The notes beneath the pieces were generated by a model that worked only from the letters and a program-made list of their open reading frames with translations, had not been told where the DNA came from and made no database searches. The translations under genes were made by a program, and so were the position numbers. From Raphanus sativus (lineage: Eukaryota; Streptophyta; Magnoliopsida; Brassicales; Brassicaceae), in assembly GCF_000801105.2 (NCBI RefSeq), contig NC_079515.1:20297407-20361406 (forward strand): DNA of 64,000 nucleotides. Direction: 5' to 3'. This document shows positions 22,397 through 34,400 of this stretch, piece by piece; position 1 is the stretch's first letter, and each line of letters starts with the position of its first letter.

Positions 22397-22819
22397 TACA
22401 ACAGTTAGATCAAAGATTTAAAAAGGAGGTAAAAAAGAATCAAAAGCTACGATTGATTAAGAGCCCTACGATTTTAACATCTGTGAATCTCACAGTTTTG
22501 ATCCCCTACCAAAACAGACTTGTTGGAGCTTGAAGTTTTTTTTTTATTTCACCAGCAACTCTCTCTCCGCTAGAGACTCTCTGGTGATTGTGAATCTTTG
22601 TCACTGAAGATGTCGCCGTGACAAATCTCTCCGTAACTGATTGCCAAAAGAAAATCTCCGGTAAACTTCTGGTCGAACGGAAACCTGAAACATGTTCAGA
22701 AAATAAAAACCCAAAGGAGCTATTTATAAAGGATCTTAGATGAAACAGACGCAAAAGATCTATAGAATTCAGAGTGAGTAACCGAAGAGACTTCATTTAC
22801 TCCATGATTAAAGAGCAAT
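22397..22819. other. Region upstream of the aminopeptidase fragment
   Basis: An open frame of 96 codons on the minus strand (22506-22796) resembles no known protein and does not match the missing aminopeptidase N terminus. No supported gene. Confidence 0.35.
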
Positions 22820-22986
22820 AGGGGTGGCAGGGCCGCCCCAGAGGGGGAAGCCACCCAAGCCAAAGATTGGAGCATCCAAATTAATGGGTCATATTTTAAA
22901 AAAAAAATTATTAGTATATTGATAAATATATAAATTTTGTAGGTTATTTTGTTAAAATATTATTTATTAGGCATTTTTATTTAGAA

Positions 22987-25004
22987 CTAGATATGAGCCC
23001 GTTGCGTTGCAACGGGTTTTGTTTAATGTTTTTATTTTATGAAAACCATAAAAATGAAAATATTTGTAGTTAAATTGTATGATTTTACATATATAATGTG
23101 AAAAATATTTTTTGCCATTTTAATAGGTTCCATTTTCAAAATTCGTTTTTTTCAGTATCACTAATATTTTTATAATTTTAAAGCAATGACAGATTTTTAT
23201 TGACACATTCACAATTTGATTTTTTTAGAGTTTTGATAAAGTTACTAAATCTCTAAATCAAAAGTCATAAAACCACAAAAAAGTAATTAAAGCTTGGTTC
23301 TTCAAAGTTATTAATTTTTCTTTTCTAAATCTCTTTAAATCAACAAAAGAGAGTTGTATCATATTTTTCTACACATGTCACAATGTTTTTTTTTAAATAA
23401 CAAATAAAATTCACTTCCTTTTTACAATTAATTTTTGTTTAGATTTTTTTTTAAACTGAAAATTACTGTAAAGTATTTTTTAACAATATATAATGTAAAA
23501 GACTATGTAATAGTAATTTTCCTTCTCTTATACCAAAATCAATTTGTACAATATTTAACACTAATTTTTATTTTCTAAAATCATAAAGAATAGATAATTG
23601 TAAAAAAAATATTTGATTTTAATTATCCTTTTTAAAAATCTTAATAAAAATTGTAAAATAATGTTTAATTTTAATTTTCCTTTATTCAAATCATAATTAA
23701 AAGGTCACAAAACAAAAGAAACTACAATCTTATTATTGACATATTAACACGATTTTTAAAACAAAGCTATAGTAATTTTCTTTTTTAAAATTGCTATATC
23801 AAAACCGATTTGTATAATAATATTAAAATTAATTTTCATTTTCTAAAATCATAAATTTTTTTTAAAAAAAAATATCTTATGATAAAGCTAGTTACTATTA
23901 TTTACAATACTTTTTTTCAAGAAATAAAAATTACTATTAAATAATTATCTATATGAAAAATTTTATTTAACACATGTTATAATCTTAAATATAAAATTGA
24001 CATGTGTCACAATCATGTTAATTACTAACTTTGAAGAACCAAAAAAATATTTGATTGTAATTATCCTTTTCAAAAATCTTAAACCAAAAAATTGTAAAAG
24101 AATGTTTAATGTTAAATTTTCTTTATTCAAATCCTAATTAAAAGATCATAAACCAAAAAAAACTACAATCTTATTATTGACATATTAACACGATTTGCAA
24201 AACAAAGTTATAATAATTTTCGTTTTTACAAATTCTATATCAAAACCGATTTGTACAATAATATTAACATTAATTTTCCTTTTCTAAAATCATAAACAAA
24301 TAATTGTAAAAAAAATATCTTATGATAAAGCTAGTTACTATTATTTACAATACTTTTTCTCAAAAAATAAAAATTACTATTAAATAATTATTTATATAAA
24401 AAAAAATATTTAACACATGTCACAATCTTAAATATAAAATTTAATTAGTAACTTTGAAGAATCAAGTTTCACGTAGCTTTTATAATTTTCCTAGATTATA
24501 GGAAGTAGTATATTTTATTTTAATTAAATAAGGAAAATACATTTAATGCTTAAAATAAATAGGTTAGTTGTTTCAGTGACATAGGATTGTAAATAAATGG
24601 TAAATCTAAGGTTTAATTCTTATTTCTAAAAAAGGAAAATTACTATTAAATAATTAAAAAAGGAAAATTACTATTAAATAAATATTAAATAATTCTTATT
24701 TTAATATTTGTTTAAAACTTAAAAAAGGAAAATTACTATTAAATAATTATTTTATAAAAATTAGTATTTAACACATGTCACAATCTTAAATATATAATTG
24801 ACATGTGTCACGATCATGTTAATTAGTAACTTTGAAGAACCAAGCTTTATATAATAAGAAAACTTAAAAAAGGAAAATTACTATTAAATAATTATTTTAT
24901 AAAAATTAGTATTTAACACATGTCACAATCCTAAATATATAATTGCCACGTGTCACGATCATGTTAATTAGTAACTTTGAAGAACCAAGCTTTATATAAT
25001 AAGA
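22987..25004 (-). mobile_element. Helitron nested in the hAT element, with internal repeats
   Basis: The minus-strand 5' end is TCTTATTATATAAAGC (25004, followed by T). The 3' end is hairpin CCCGTTGCAACGCAACGGG, then CTCATATCTAG and T (22987, preceded by A). The interior holds direct repeats: 23600-24035 resembles 24040-24460, and a 140-bp unit at about 24723-24862 recurs at 24866-25004, each ending with the GAAGAACCAAGCTTTATAT terminal text. No protein. It inserted into one copy of the hAT internal duplication, so it is younger than the hAT. Confidence 0.75.
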
Positions 25005-25310
25005 TAAGATTTGTTAGACTTTATATCCAAATTAATGGGGCATATTTTTCAAAAACAATTATTAGTATTGATAAATAAATAAATTTTATAGGTTCTTTTG
25101 TTAAAATATTACTTATTAGACATTTTTAGTTAAAATAAGATTTGTTAGACTTTTCAACAATATTTATGAATTTGTTAAAAATTCAATTTATAAGTAAATT
25201 TCTATTTTATACAATAGTTAAAACCCTAATTAAAAGTCAGAAATAAAACAGTTCGAAAGGTATGAAAAAACTCAGAGGATAGTTTCAGGATTGATTATTT
25301 CAACACACTA

Positions 25311-25834
25311 ATGGATCAAGCTCTAGTTTCCCTTGAATCCAGATTTGAACAATTCGAAAGGTATGAAAAAACTTTTGGATTTTTGTTTGATTTAAAAAAG
25401 CTAAGAGATGCAAGTGAGGATACATTGAGAGCATCATGTCTGAATCTGGAAGCTTTTTTACGCAATGGTACTCATTCAGACATAGTTGGTGATGATTTGT
25501 TTATGGAACTAAAAATTCTTCGAGAATCAATACCCGAAGTAGTTCGAAAGCCTATTGAAGTGCTTGAATTTTTGAAAAGAATGGAGGATTGTTATCAAAA
25601 TACAGAAATTGCTTATCGCATATTGTTAATCATTCCGGTGTCGGTCGCCACAGCTGAAAGAAGCTTTTCGAAGTTGAAGTAAAGAATTATTTGCGGTCTA
25701 CCATGTCACAAAAAAGGTTAAATGGATTGACTATGTTATCAATTGAGACAGCTATGGTTGAAAGACTTGACTATAGAAGTCTAATGGATGATTTTGCAGG
25801 GAAAAATGCAAGAAGATTTGTATTTCAACATTAA
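25311..25834 (+). pseudogene. hAT transposase C-terminal remnant (TTF/ZMYM-type)
   Basis: The first 123 codons from MDQALVSLESRFEQ read as the distal part of a plant hAT transposase of the zinc-finger/HAT-dimerisation type, ending ATAERSFSKLK at a stop (25680-25682). The expected continuation (NYLRSTMSQKRLNGL, then DDFAGKNARRFVFQH) follows at once in another frame to 25834, so a frameshift breaks the conserved C-terminal dimerisation domain. The N-terminal zinc finger and catalytic core are absent. Confidence 0.8.
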
Positions 25835-26054
25835 GTGTTCTTAATATCAATATTTTTAGTAGACTATGGAATTTGATTTTTCTAAATAAAAATTTAAGTT
25901 GTTTTATACTGTTTTGTGGTCTTGATAAATTATGTACAAAGTATTGACAAAAAAAATTATGCACAAGGTGTTGATAAAAAAAATTATGCACAAAGGCATA
26001 ATTTTATATTTGGATTGGGGCAATATAAAAGGTTAGTCCGGCACTGAGGGGTGG

Positions 26055-26278
26055 GGGAGAGGATTGATTGATCGTGAAAAGAAGGAAGAACGGTACTGGG
26101 TTTCTAAAAAATTAGGAATGGTCAAACGGACTGCTGTAAAATCACGAAGCCCATTTATACAAACTCTTATCTGATGTGGCGACATACCTCCAATGCTATT
26201 GGCTGATTTAATTAAAAGAGGTGGACACTCTAAGAGAGCTTCATATTCTCCTTTTAATAGTATAGTATATATAATAGA
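26055..26278 (-). mobile_element. Helitron 5' terminal fragment
   Basis: The minus strand starts TCTATTATATATACTATACT then ATTAAAAGGAG, a typical Helitron 5' end, followed by GTGTCCACC and GTATGTCGCCACATC text. No matching 3' end lies between here and the hAT element. It sits two bases from the next Helitron (26281), so two Helitrons inserted side by side. It may be the 5' end of a larger element reaching left past the gene fragments. Confidence 0.55.
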
Positions 26279-26280
26279 TA

Positions 26281-27490
26281 CTAGATTTTGATCCGCCCTT
26301 TAAAAGGGCGGGTATATTTTTGTTTTTTTTTTTAAATTCAGTTTTCATATTTATGTATTTCTTTGTAATCATATCTCTGTATAAATATTAATCAAAATCG
26401 CTTTTATAAAATAATAGCAATTTCATAGTTGACTTGATATACGCTCGGTTTTTTGTATTGTAATCCTATATCCGTTTCTTTGTAATCATATTTGTCTATT
26501 CTAGATCTTGACCCGTAGGTATAATGTTGGTTTCTAACATTTTCTGTGAATATAAAATATTTTATATAATTTGTTCTCATATAATAATGAAATTTAATTT
26601 ATATGTTTGTGTATAACATTTTTTAAAATATATGTAATAAGTTGTTCCATCATATCAATACATATTAATAATAGCTAGCTATTATAATTTATTTTATCAA
26701 ATATATATATTTTAAAATTATAAATTTTATGCATAGTATTTTTATAAAAATATTTTTTTATGAAAATAAGATAATTCATTTACATAACCCGCTGATATTA
26801 ATTTTACTTATATTTTAAAGCTTCAATTTAAATACAAATTTATTAATTTGTATTGGTTAAATTTGTTTTTTTTTATTATATAAATTTACTATATGTCATT
26901 CAATCTCTCCCATACTTGATATATATATATTGAAGTAGTTTTAATATTATAATTTAAATGTGTATACTGTAATATGAAATTTTTGATTACTTTATATATC
27001 TTACTTTAATATTTAGCTTTAATAAGTTGATATATGTTGTACAAATCATGAATATATGTTATTATTTAATTTAATAATTTATAATATAGTTAATAAATGG
27101 ATTAAGTTACTTTACATTTATTATCTGGTGGAGTAATTTAATTATGAATATAAAAAAATATTTCTTATTCTATATGTAAAAAATGAATTAATATTTATTT
27201 ATAATTGTAGTTAATATTAATTACGAATTTTAATATTTAAAAGTAAATATTAAAAAGAAATATATATTTACATTTTAAATTAAAAATATTATTAAAATGA
27301 AATCTTAAAGAGATACTTAACAATATCTTTTAGAGATCTTATTTTGAAAAATATTAAAATAATATATTAGATATGGTATATATTTAATAACAACTAAGTA
27401 AGAGAAATAATAGGAAATTAACTAAATTTTATGGTCTAACATAAACTACTTGCAAGTAGATAAAAAGTTCTCCTTTTATTATATTATTGA
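26281..27490 (-). mobile_element. Helitron, minus orientation
   Basis: The 5' end on the minus strand is TCAATAATATAATAAAAGG (27490, T follows). The 3' end is hairpin CCGCCCTTTTAAAGGGCGG, then ATCAAAATCTAG and T (26281, preceded by A). 1210 bp, AT-rich, no protein. Confidence 0.72.
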
Positions 27491-28069
27491 TACGTAACTA
27501 CAATTTTTCGTTCAAAGAAAAAAAATTGTTACTCGAACATACAATAGATACATACGTACATCCAAAGAAAAAAAAGAATCATATACATCTATTTAGGGAA
27601 TTTAAGATTTATAATATATTGATATTTAGTTACTTAAGGAAAACAAATCAAAGATATTTTTCTAAAAAGATATTCTCTTTTAATAATTTTTTATCGTGTG
27701 GAGTAGTTATAGGAAATTTAGTTGTTAGTTTAAATAAATAATAATTACAATTTTAAATTAAAAACAGTGGCAGTCATATAAATATTTTGAAAATCTATGG
27801 GGATGTCAAAAAAAGACTGTTGTTTTAATTGTATTGATTTCTTACGTGTTGCGTTCATCAACGGTCTATTATATTATTAATTTTAATGAATTAGATATAA
27901 AATATCTAATTAATATTATTAAAAATTATTTACTAATTCATGTCAATTCAATTTTAGTTTAGTTTTTCAAAAATAAATATATATAATGAAAAGGAACATT
28001 TATTACAAATAATTTAATAAATATATTTTCAAAATAATAAAATATTTTCTTTATACATTTTCTTAAAAT
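27491..28069. other. AT-rich intergenic DNA
   Basis: No gene or element recognised. An 84-codon open frame just left (27487-27741) is low-complexity and not supported. Confidence 0.4.
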
Positions 28070-28230
28070 GAAGATTATTTCTTTCTTAACATAAAGGTTA
28101 TTTTGCGAATTCTTTTTTATTTTCAATTAAATCAAACTTAAATATTAAAATAATATTTAAATGTGATATCATTGAAAATAAAAACAATTCGCAAATAACC
28201 TTTATATTAAAAAAAAAATCTTCCTTTTAA
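28070..28230. repeat. Foldback (long imperfect palindrome)
   Basis: The left arm (CATAAAGGTTATTTTGCGAA, then TTTTTATTTTCAAT) is the reverse complement of the right arm (ATTGAAAATAAAAACAATTC, then GCAAATAACCTTTAT). The centre is near 28149 (AAATATTAAAATAATATTT). Arms are about 75 bases. It could be a foldback MITE or hairpin RNA source. Confidence 0.65.
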
Positions 28231-28359
28231 AACATTATCTCTGACAACACTTTTATATATTTTCAAAATAATAAAAAAAAATTCTTTACATATACATTTT
28301 CTTATATGATTACAAAGGATATTTAAATAACATATATCCAGTTATACATATTTAGACAA

Positions 28360-28360
<1 letters not shown>

Positions 28361-28390
<30 letters not shown>

Positions 28391-28391
28391 C
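28361..28391. repeat. (AT)n microsatellite
   Basis: About 30 bases of alternating T and A. Confidence 0.9.
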
Positions 28392-28514
28392 TACTATTAT
28401 TGAGATGATTTGTTCAATTTTGCATATTAATTTTTCTGAAAAAAATATCCACACTTTCTTTACATTTTTATCAGACTACAAAAACAAAAGATCTATAAAA
28501 TTAATAAATAATAT

Positions 28515-30640
28515 ACTTATATAACATGATTTTTCAAGAAAAAATATTTTTTTATCAAAAACAAATCTTAAAATTTGGTATTTATTTATAAAATGTTAAA
28601 TAATATTTTAAACATGATAATATATATTAAAAAGGAAACTAAAATACTTCTTTATTATAAACCTATTTTCATAAATTAATTTTTCTAACTAGCATAACTA
28701 TAAATACTTTTCATAAACTAAAAGTATTATACTTTACAATATCAAAAAAAAAACTTTTTACTTTAGTTTTAATTTAATTTTTCTTTATATATGAAATCCA
28801 ATATATACATAATAAAAATACACAAGGAAATCTCATTCCTATGTTTAATATTATTTAAAATAAAATTCAACATATTACTTTTATATTCATTTGTGTAATT
28901 TTGAAACAATTAACTTTACTTATTTTTTATTTAATTTTCAGTATAAATATAAATATAAATATATATATATTAAATATAAATATATATATATATAACATAC
29001 TTAGAACCAAGAAATTATAGTTGAATAAGATAGAAATAAATGCAATCTAATACAGCAAAATAAAACTGACTAGATATTATATATCTAAAATTACATATGT
29101 AATTAAATAATACAATATTATTTAAACTAATTATATAAATTATAAAATTATTTAAAATTGAAAATAAAAAATAGAATGTTTAATTTGATATTAATATATA
29201 TTCAGTTCATAAATACTTATACACCTTGCTGCGGTGATGGAAGGACAAGACGGAGTTGTGGAGTCTCAACATGGCTTCGCCGCATTTGGGGTGGCCGTCT
29301 CCGTGTTGAAGTCCCTGTTGCACCTAATGACGTTAGAGTGGTAGAAGATTTTGGTCCAGAGTTTCTAAGAGAATTCAATAAATACGCTTTCTCTTCGTTC
29401 TTCCGAAAACTCAGTGTTTTTTTTTTGTTCTTCCAAAATGTTTTCTAGAGGGGAACAAAGACAATGTGGTCTCTACATTTTCAGAATCACTTCTACACCT
29501 CTTATTAGAATTGTTCCTTTCTTACATCTTCGGGTACGTCACATGCATATTGGGGGCAAAACTCTTCAGGATAGTGAAACAGAAGAGAGAATTTTAAGTA
29601 ATTGGTCTCGTTGAAAAGAGATGAGAGCAAGCTTTGAAGCGTTGGTTTATGTTGTTGCCGAAGCTCAAGAAACTGTTATTATTGTCATGCTCGTTGTTTT
29701 GGTTCTAATTGGAGTTGCCAAGTATTGGACTGATGACTTTGTTTAAGTTGTTTAAAAACAATATTATTTAAGTTACAAAAAAACAATATTACATATATAA
29801 CATGATTTTTGAAAAACAAATCTTACAAATTGGTATTTATTTTTTGAAGTGTTAAATAATATTCTAAAAAAAGATTTTAAACAATATAATATGTATTAGA
29901 AAACTTAAAATACTTCTTTATTGTAAACATATTTGATAAATAATTAAAAAGTGTTTTTACTAGCATAACTCTAATACTTTTTATAAACTAAAAGTATTAT
30001 ACTTTACCATATCAAAAAATGTTTATTTTTACTTAGTGTTTACTTTGGTTTTAATTTAATTTTTACTTATATTTTAAATCCAATATATACATAATAAAAA
30101 TACACAAGCAACCCTAATTCTTATGTTTAGTATTATTTAAAATAATTTCAACATATTATTTTATATTTATTCATGTAATTTTGAATCAATCAACTTTAGT
30201 TATTTTTCTATTTAAACTTCAGTATATATATTAAGTTATACATAATTTTAACTTTTGGACAACACATAATTTTACTATCTAAGATAACAACCAATCTAAT
30301 TGCAAATAATAAAATACCCAAGCTTTTATTTATTTAGAACCTAAATATTATAGTTTAATTTTGAGAAATTTTAAAACACCTAAATAATAATTAAACTGAC
30401 TACATATTATATATCTAAAATCACATATGTAATTAAATAACATAATATTATTTAAAATAATTATTTATAAATGATAACAAATCTTTTGACAAATTGCTTT
30501 AAATGATAAAATTGTTTTAAAATTGAAAACAGAAAATTAATTATTATAAAATATTTAGTTCATCATAAATATACAGAATGGTGATGGGATTGGGAGGACA
30601 CAATGGATTTGTGGAGTCTCGAAATGCATCATGCTTCTTG
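28515..30640. repeat. Diverged direct duplication flanking a small coding-like block
   Basis: About 28515-29275 and 29785-30640 share a long run of phrases in the same order (AACATGATTTTT, AAAATACTTCTTTATT, AACTAAAAGTATTATACTTTAC, ACATAATAAAAATACACAAG, TTGTGGAGTCTC), so a unit of roughly 1.25 kb was duplicated in tandem. Between them lies a non-AT-rich block (29225-29745). The second copy keeps only the start of that block. Confidence 0.65.
29237..29745 (+). pseudogene. Small unrecognised gene fragment between the duplicated blocks
   Basis: Balanced base composition in an AT desert suggests former coding or transcribed DNA. From the ATG at 29237 a 35-residue frame runs MEGQDGVVESQHGFAAFGVA and on to a TAG at 29342. 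Two further hydrophobic stretches follow in other frames: one reading NKDNVVSTFSESLLHLLLEL onward (about 29453-29605), and one from an ATG at about 29621 reading MRASFEALVYVVAEAQETV, then a membrane-like segment, ending TDDFV-stop. They could be remnants of one small membrane protein broken by stops, or unspliced exons. I do not recognise the family. Confidence 0.3.
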
Positions 30641-30852
30641 CCTCATGTCAGTGACCGTGACACGGTTCCTACCAAAGCAACTTTTTTTATACGTTTTTAT
30701 TCATGAAACTAAATTGCCATGGGTCAAGTTGCTTAATCTGTTAATCACGTCGTAAAAACATTACTGTATTTTTGTCAACGCATAAATAAATATTATCGTT
30801 GGGTTGTAAGAATTTTGTCTAATTGTCTATAATCGTTGTCTCACCTACGATT

Positions 30853-31434
30853 TAGGGGCTGACTGGTTTTTCCGCTACCACCCGCAAACACAGTTTTTGC
30901 GGTTCATACCGGTTGTTGGCGTTTCGAAACAATTACAGAAAACGCTACAAATCGTTTCAAACCGCTCCGAATCCCTAAAAATCAAAAGCTGGTTCCAGCT
31001 AGCGTTTGCGGCTGCGGGCGGTTGCAGGAAGATACTTAAATAAAAATAATACTAAAAATATCCAATAAAAAAATTTAATTGAAATAATAGAAATTGTAAA
31101 ATGTATACATATTGTATTTCAATTTATATTATAAAAATTTAAAACCAAAATATTTTATAAATTTTAAAAATTTAATAATATGATTTATATTTAATATATT
31201 ATTATTATTTTTAATATTTTTATAATTATATAAAATGTAAATATTGTTAAATTATTATTTAACAGATGTTGCGTTTGGTAGTTTACCAATCCTAAGAGTC
31301 CCGCAAACGCAACAATTTCTAACAGTTATACCAGTCGTACAAATCTCAAGAAAAAGCTTAAAACCGCAATCACCTGCATCCGCAAACTCCCGCAACCGCA
31401 ACCGCAACCGTTGCAGTTACACCAGTCAGACTCT
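30853..31434. mobile_element. MITE-like element with GCTGACTGG inverted ends
   Basis: The left end GGGCTGACTGGTTTTTCCGC and the right end, reverse-complemented AGTCTGACTGGTGTAACTGC, share TCTGACTGGT/GCTGACTGGT. Subterminal DNA on both sides is full of GCAAACGC/CCGCAACCGC words in inverted order, typical of non-autonomous hAT-like elements. No clear target duplication was found, so the superfamily is uncertain. Confidence 0.55.
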
Positions 31435-31472
31435 TAGTGTCGTTGATAATTGAACGATTTATTTTTGAAAAA

Positions 31473-34400
31473 TCCTCCTATACATTAAAAAGAGAAATCA
31501 CTTTAGTGATTTCTTAATAGGTGGCACTCATAAAGAGTTTATAGAATTAATTCTCTTAAACTTATTGGTTGAATTTTTGATAATTCTTTTTTATCATCGT
31601 CCAATCCTTACCAAGAATCCATATAATTAATACGGTTTTTATAATACATATATTTGAAAAAGAGAAATATAATATATTAATAATAACATACTTTATGGGC
31701 AAGACATTCATATTATAATTTTGGTAAGCTTGCTCAAACGAATCAATGAAACTTGAATTTCTATACTCAAATAAGGCTAATATATTAATGCATAATTGAC
31801 AAAGAAATCATAGTAATAGTTTTTAAAACTTTATACTCTGTTTACTATGGGAAATAAAATATGTTCACACTTTTAGTATTACACCATAATATTAACACAT
31901 ACTGCAACCGTATCAACTTATATATACTTTTAGAAATCATACGCTTTGTCAATGTAATAATTAGAAACATGAATGCAAACAAAATTAGTAATTAGTGTAA
32001 AATTCATTTATGTATTTTAAATTTAGGCTTTGTATGTTTGTAATGATGATTTTGATTTGACAATTCGAAATTGTATCTAAATAAATAAATTTAATTTGTA
32101 TGTTATCTAGGATTGTAATGATTATTACTCATTTTATAGAATATCTTTGCAAAAATATGTAAATCATAATAATATTTTTTAAAAGGCTAATATTAAGGCT
32201 AATATTCTATACTCAAATAAGGCTAATATTAATGTGTAATTGACAAAGAAATCATAATAATGTTTTTTCTTACCATGATAATATTAATACATACTGCAAC
32301 CGTATCAACCTATATATTAATACATACTTTAGTATTACACCATAATATTAATACATACTTTTAGTATTACACCATAATATTAATACATACTGCGACCGTA
32401 TCAACCTATATATACAAGAAATCATACACTTTGTCAATATAATAATTAGAAACATCAATGAAAACAAAATTAGTAATTTTGAGTAAAATTCATTTATGTA
32501 TTTTAAATTTAGGCTTTCTATTTTTGTAATGATGATTTTGATTTGACAATTCGAAATTGTATCTAATAACTGGTAAAAAATCGAAGCTGCAGACGAAAAA
32601 ATTGAATGTTGTCTACAAACAAGTTTTTCAAAATATTCCGTAGTCAGGTACTTAATTTTAATAAACCCTTTTTCAAATAATTTCTTTTTAATGTATAAAT
32701 TGTTACAATTATTTGTTTTTACAAGGAATTGCAAGATGGGTAGTGATGAGTTACCAGACCGATTTGATTTGATTACCATCCAGCTTTCTGCCTATTTCTA
32801 TGATGGTATGTTATTTAATTTTATTTTCTGTTCAATAAAATTTAGAAATAATTATACGTTTATCAAATACTGTTATCCGGTCCAATAGCTTACAAAATCT
32901 AATATGTTTTTTGCAGGTGTCTTATGGATTTGATTTTCTTTATCGAGAATTGTACTTCATAAATTTTATTATTTGTGGATAAAAGTTTTAATTTTATTTA
33001 TGGATTTTTGAAATTTATTATATTTCCTTTTAATATGTCTACATAAATTTGACGAAAAAGTAAACATAATACTGTTATTCACGATCTGATTACAAATTAC
33101 AACACATATACAATACAACTAGGTGATTTTCCCGTGCTCATGCACGGGTACAAATATTTATAAATTAAATATGTTACAATAGTTGATTGTTATTTAATTT
33201 TAATTTTGAATTAATTTATAATTTGTATGCATAATTTATACTAATAATATTATATTATTTTAATCAGACATATGCTTTTAAATAAGTTATCATTGGTATA
33301 TTGGATTGCATCAATCAATTTCTCTAAATTCAACTAATATTTTTTATTTTAATATATGAAAATTATGATTATTTGCTTTTACTTTGGTTGTTATCTTAGA
33401 TATGTAAATATATTTGAGGAAGATTATGTATAACTTAAGATATATTGTGCTTAGAATGAAGTAAAAATAAACTAAATATTTGATTCCAAATTACAAAAAT
33501 TAAACTATATGTTGATTTTTAAAATAAAATATTAGAAAGTAAAACGATAATCAATTGGAAGTTACTTACATGAGTAACTAATACTTTTTGGAAGCTCATG
33601 AACACATATCAATATTTACAATAACTAAAATATTTAAATAATTTTATGTCTTATATATATTAAATGGTAAACTGAAATTTATGCAAATAATCCTAAAAAT
33701 GAGAATTCAGATTTGCGTGGTATTTTGATTATGGTTATATTAACTGTGACAAACATAAAACATAAAATTTAATATTAAAAAACATTTTTAATAATGATAA
33801 TATATAATATATCTACCTTGTTAAATTATATAGTGTTATGTTAATTTAAAATATTTTAATTATTTGATCAAAAGTTAATTTTACTTTATTTTTAATATCT
33901 CTTTAAAATAAAAAGTTTAATTTTTTGTGATTGTATTTTAGAAATCATATTATATAAGTAAAATATAATTTATAGATTACGAAATCACATTATATACAAA
34001 TATATATTTTCATCTAAGAAAATATAGATATAAATAAATATTTTATTACTTCAAAAGTATATTTTATGTTATTTAAAATAGTCGTAAATGGAATATTTCT
34101 ATTTTGTGAAATTTCTTTTTTTTAATGAAATCATATTATATAAATATATATTTTTCGTTTTTAATTTTTTTAAAAAAACTTTATAAATGTTTCCTTTTTA
34201 TTATATATGTTATTTGGAAAAATTTAAAAAGAAACTAAATAAAAATTTCAATAATAGTATCTAAATGTAATTTTTTTAATTCATTAAGGGTATCAGCGTA
34301 ATCAACCATCGTGAGAGTTAACGTGAACGCGACACATAGGAAACTGACTTCTCAAATAATATTATAGAGATTCTAATTACAAAGTATAATATCACGCATA

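Larger units (their letters stand above)
22828..26046. mobile_element. hAT element with perfect 8-bp target duplication
   Basis: The element starts CAGGGCCGCCC (22828) and ends GTCCGGCACTG (26046), whose reverse complement is CAGTGCCGGAC: imperfect 11-bp inverted ends, 8 of 11 matching. It is flanked by AGGGGTGG at 22820-22827 and 26047-26054, a perfect 8-bp duplication diagnostic of hAT transposition. Inside are a transposase C-terminal remnant (25311-25834) and a tandem duplication of a roughly 130-bp segment (22871-22986 plus 25005-25024, and 25025-25156), the first copy of which is interrupted by a Helitron. Total 3219 bp; about 1.2 kb without the Helitron. Non-autonomous. Confidence 0.85.

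Noticed and set aside
22506..22796. 96-codon minus-strand frame next to the aminopeptidase fragment
   Set aside because: Does not match the missing aminopeptidase N terminus and has no recognisable domain.
32560..32940. Possible captured exon (frame containing CKMGSDELPDRFDLI)
   Set aside because: Too short and interrupted; looked at as a replication-protein-A fragment but no motif supports it.
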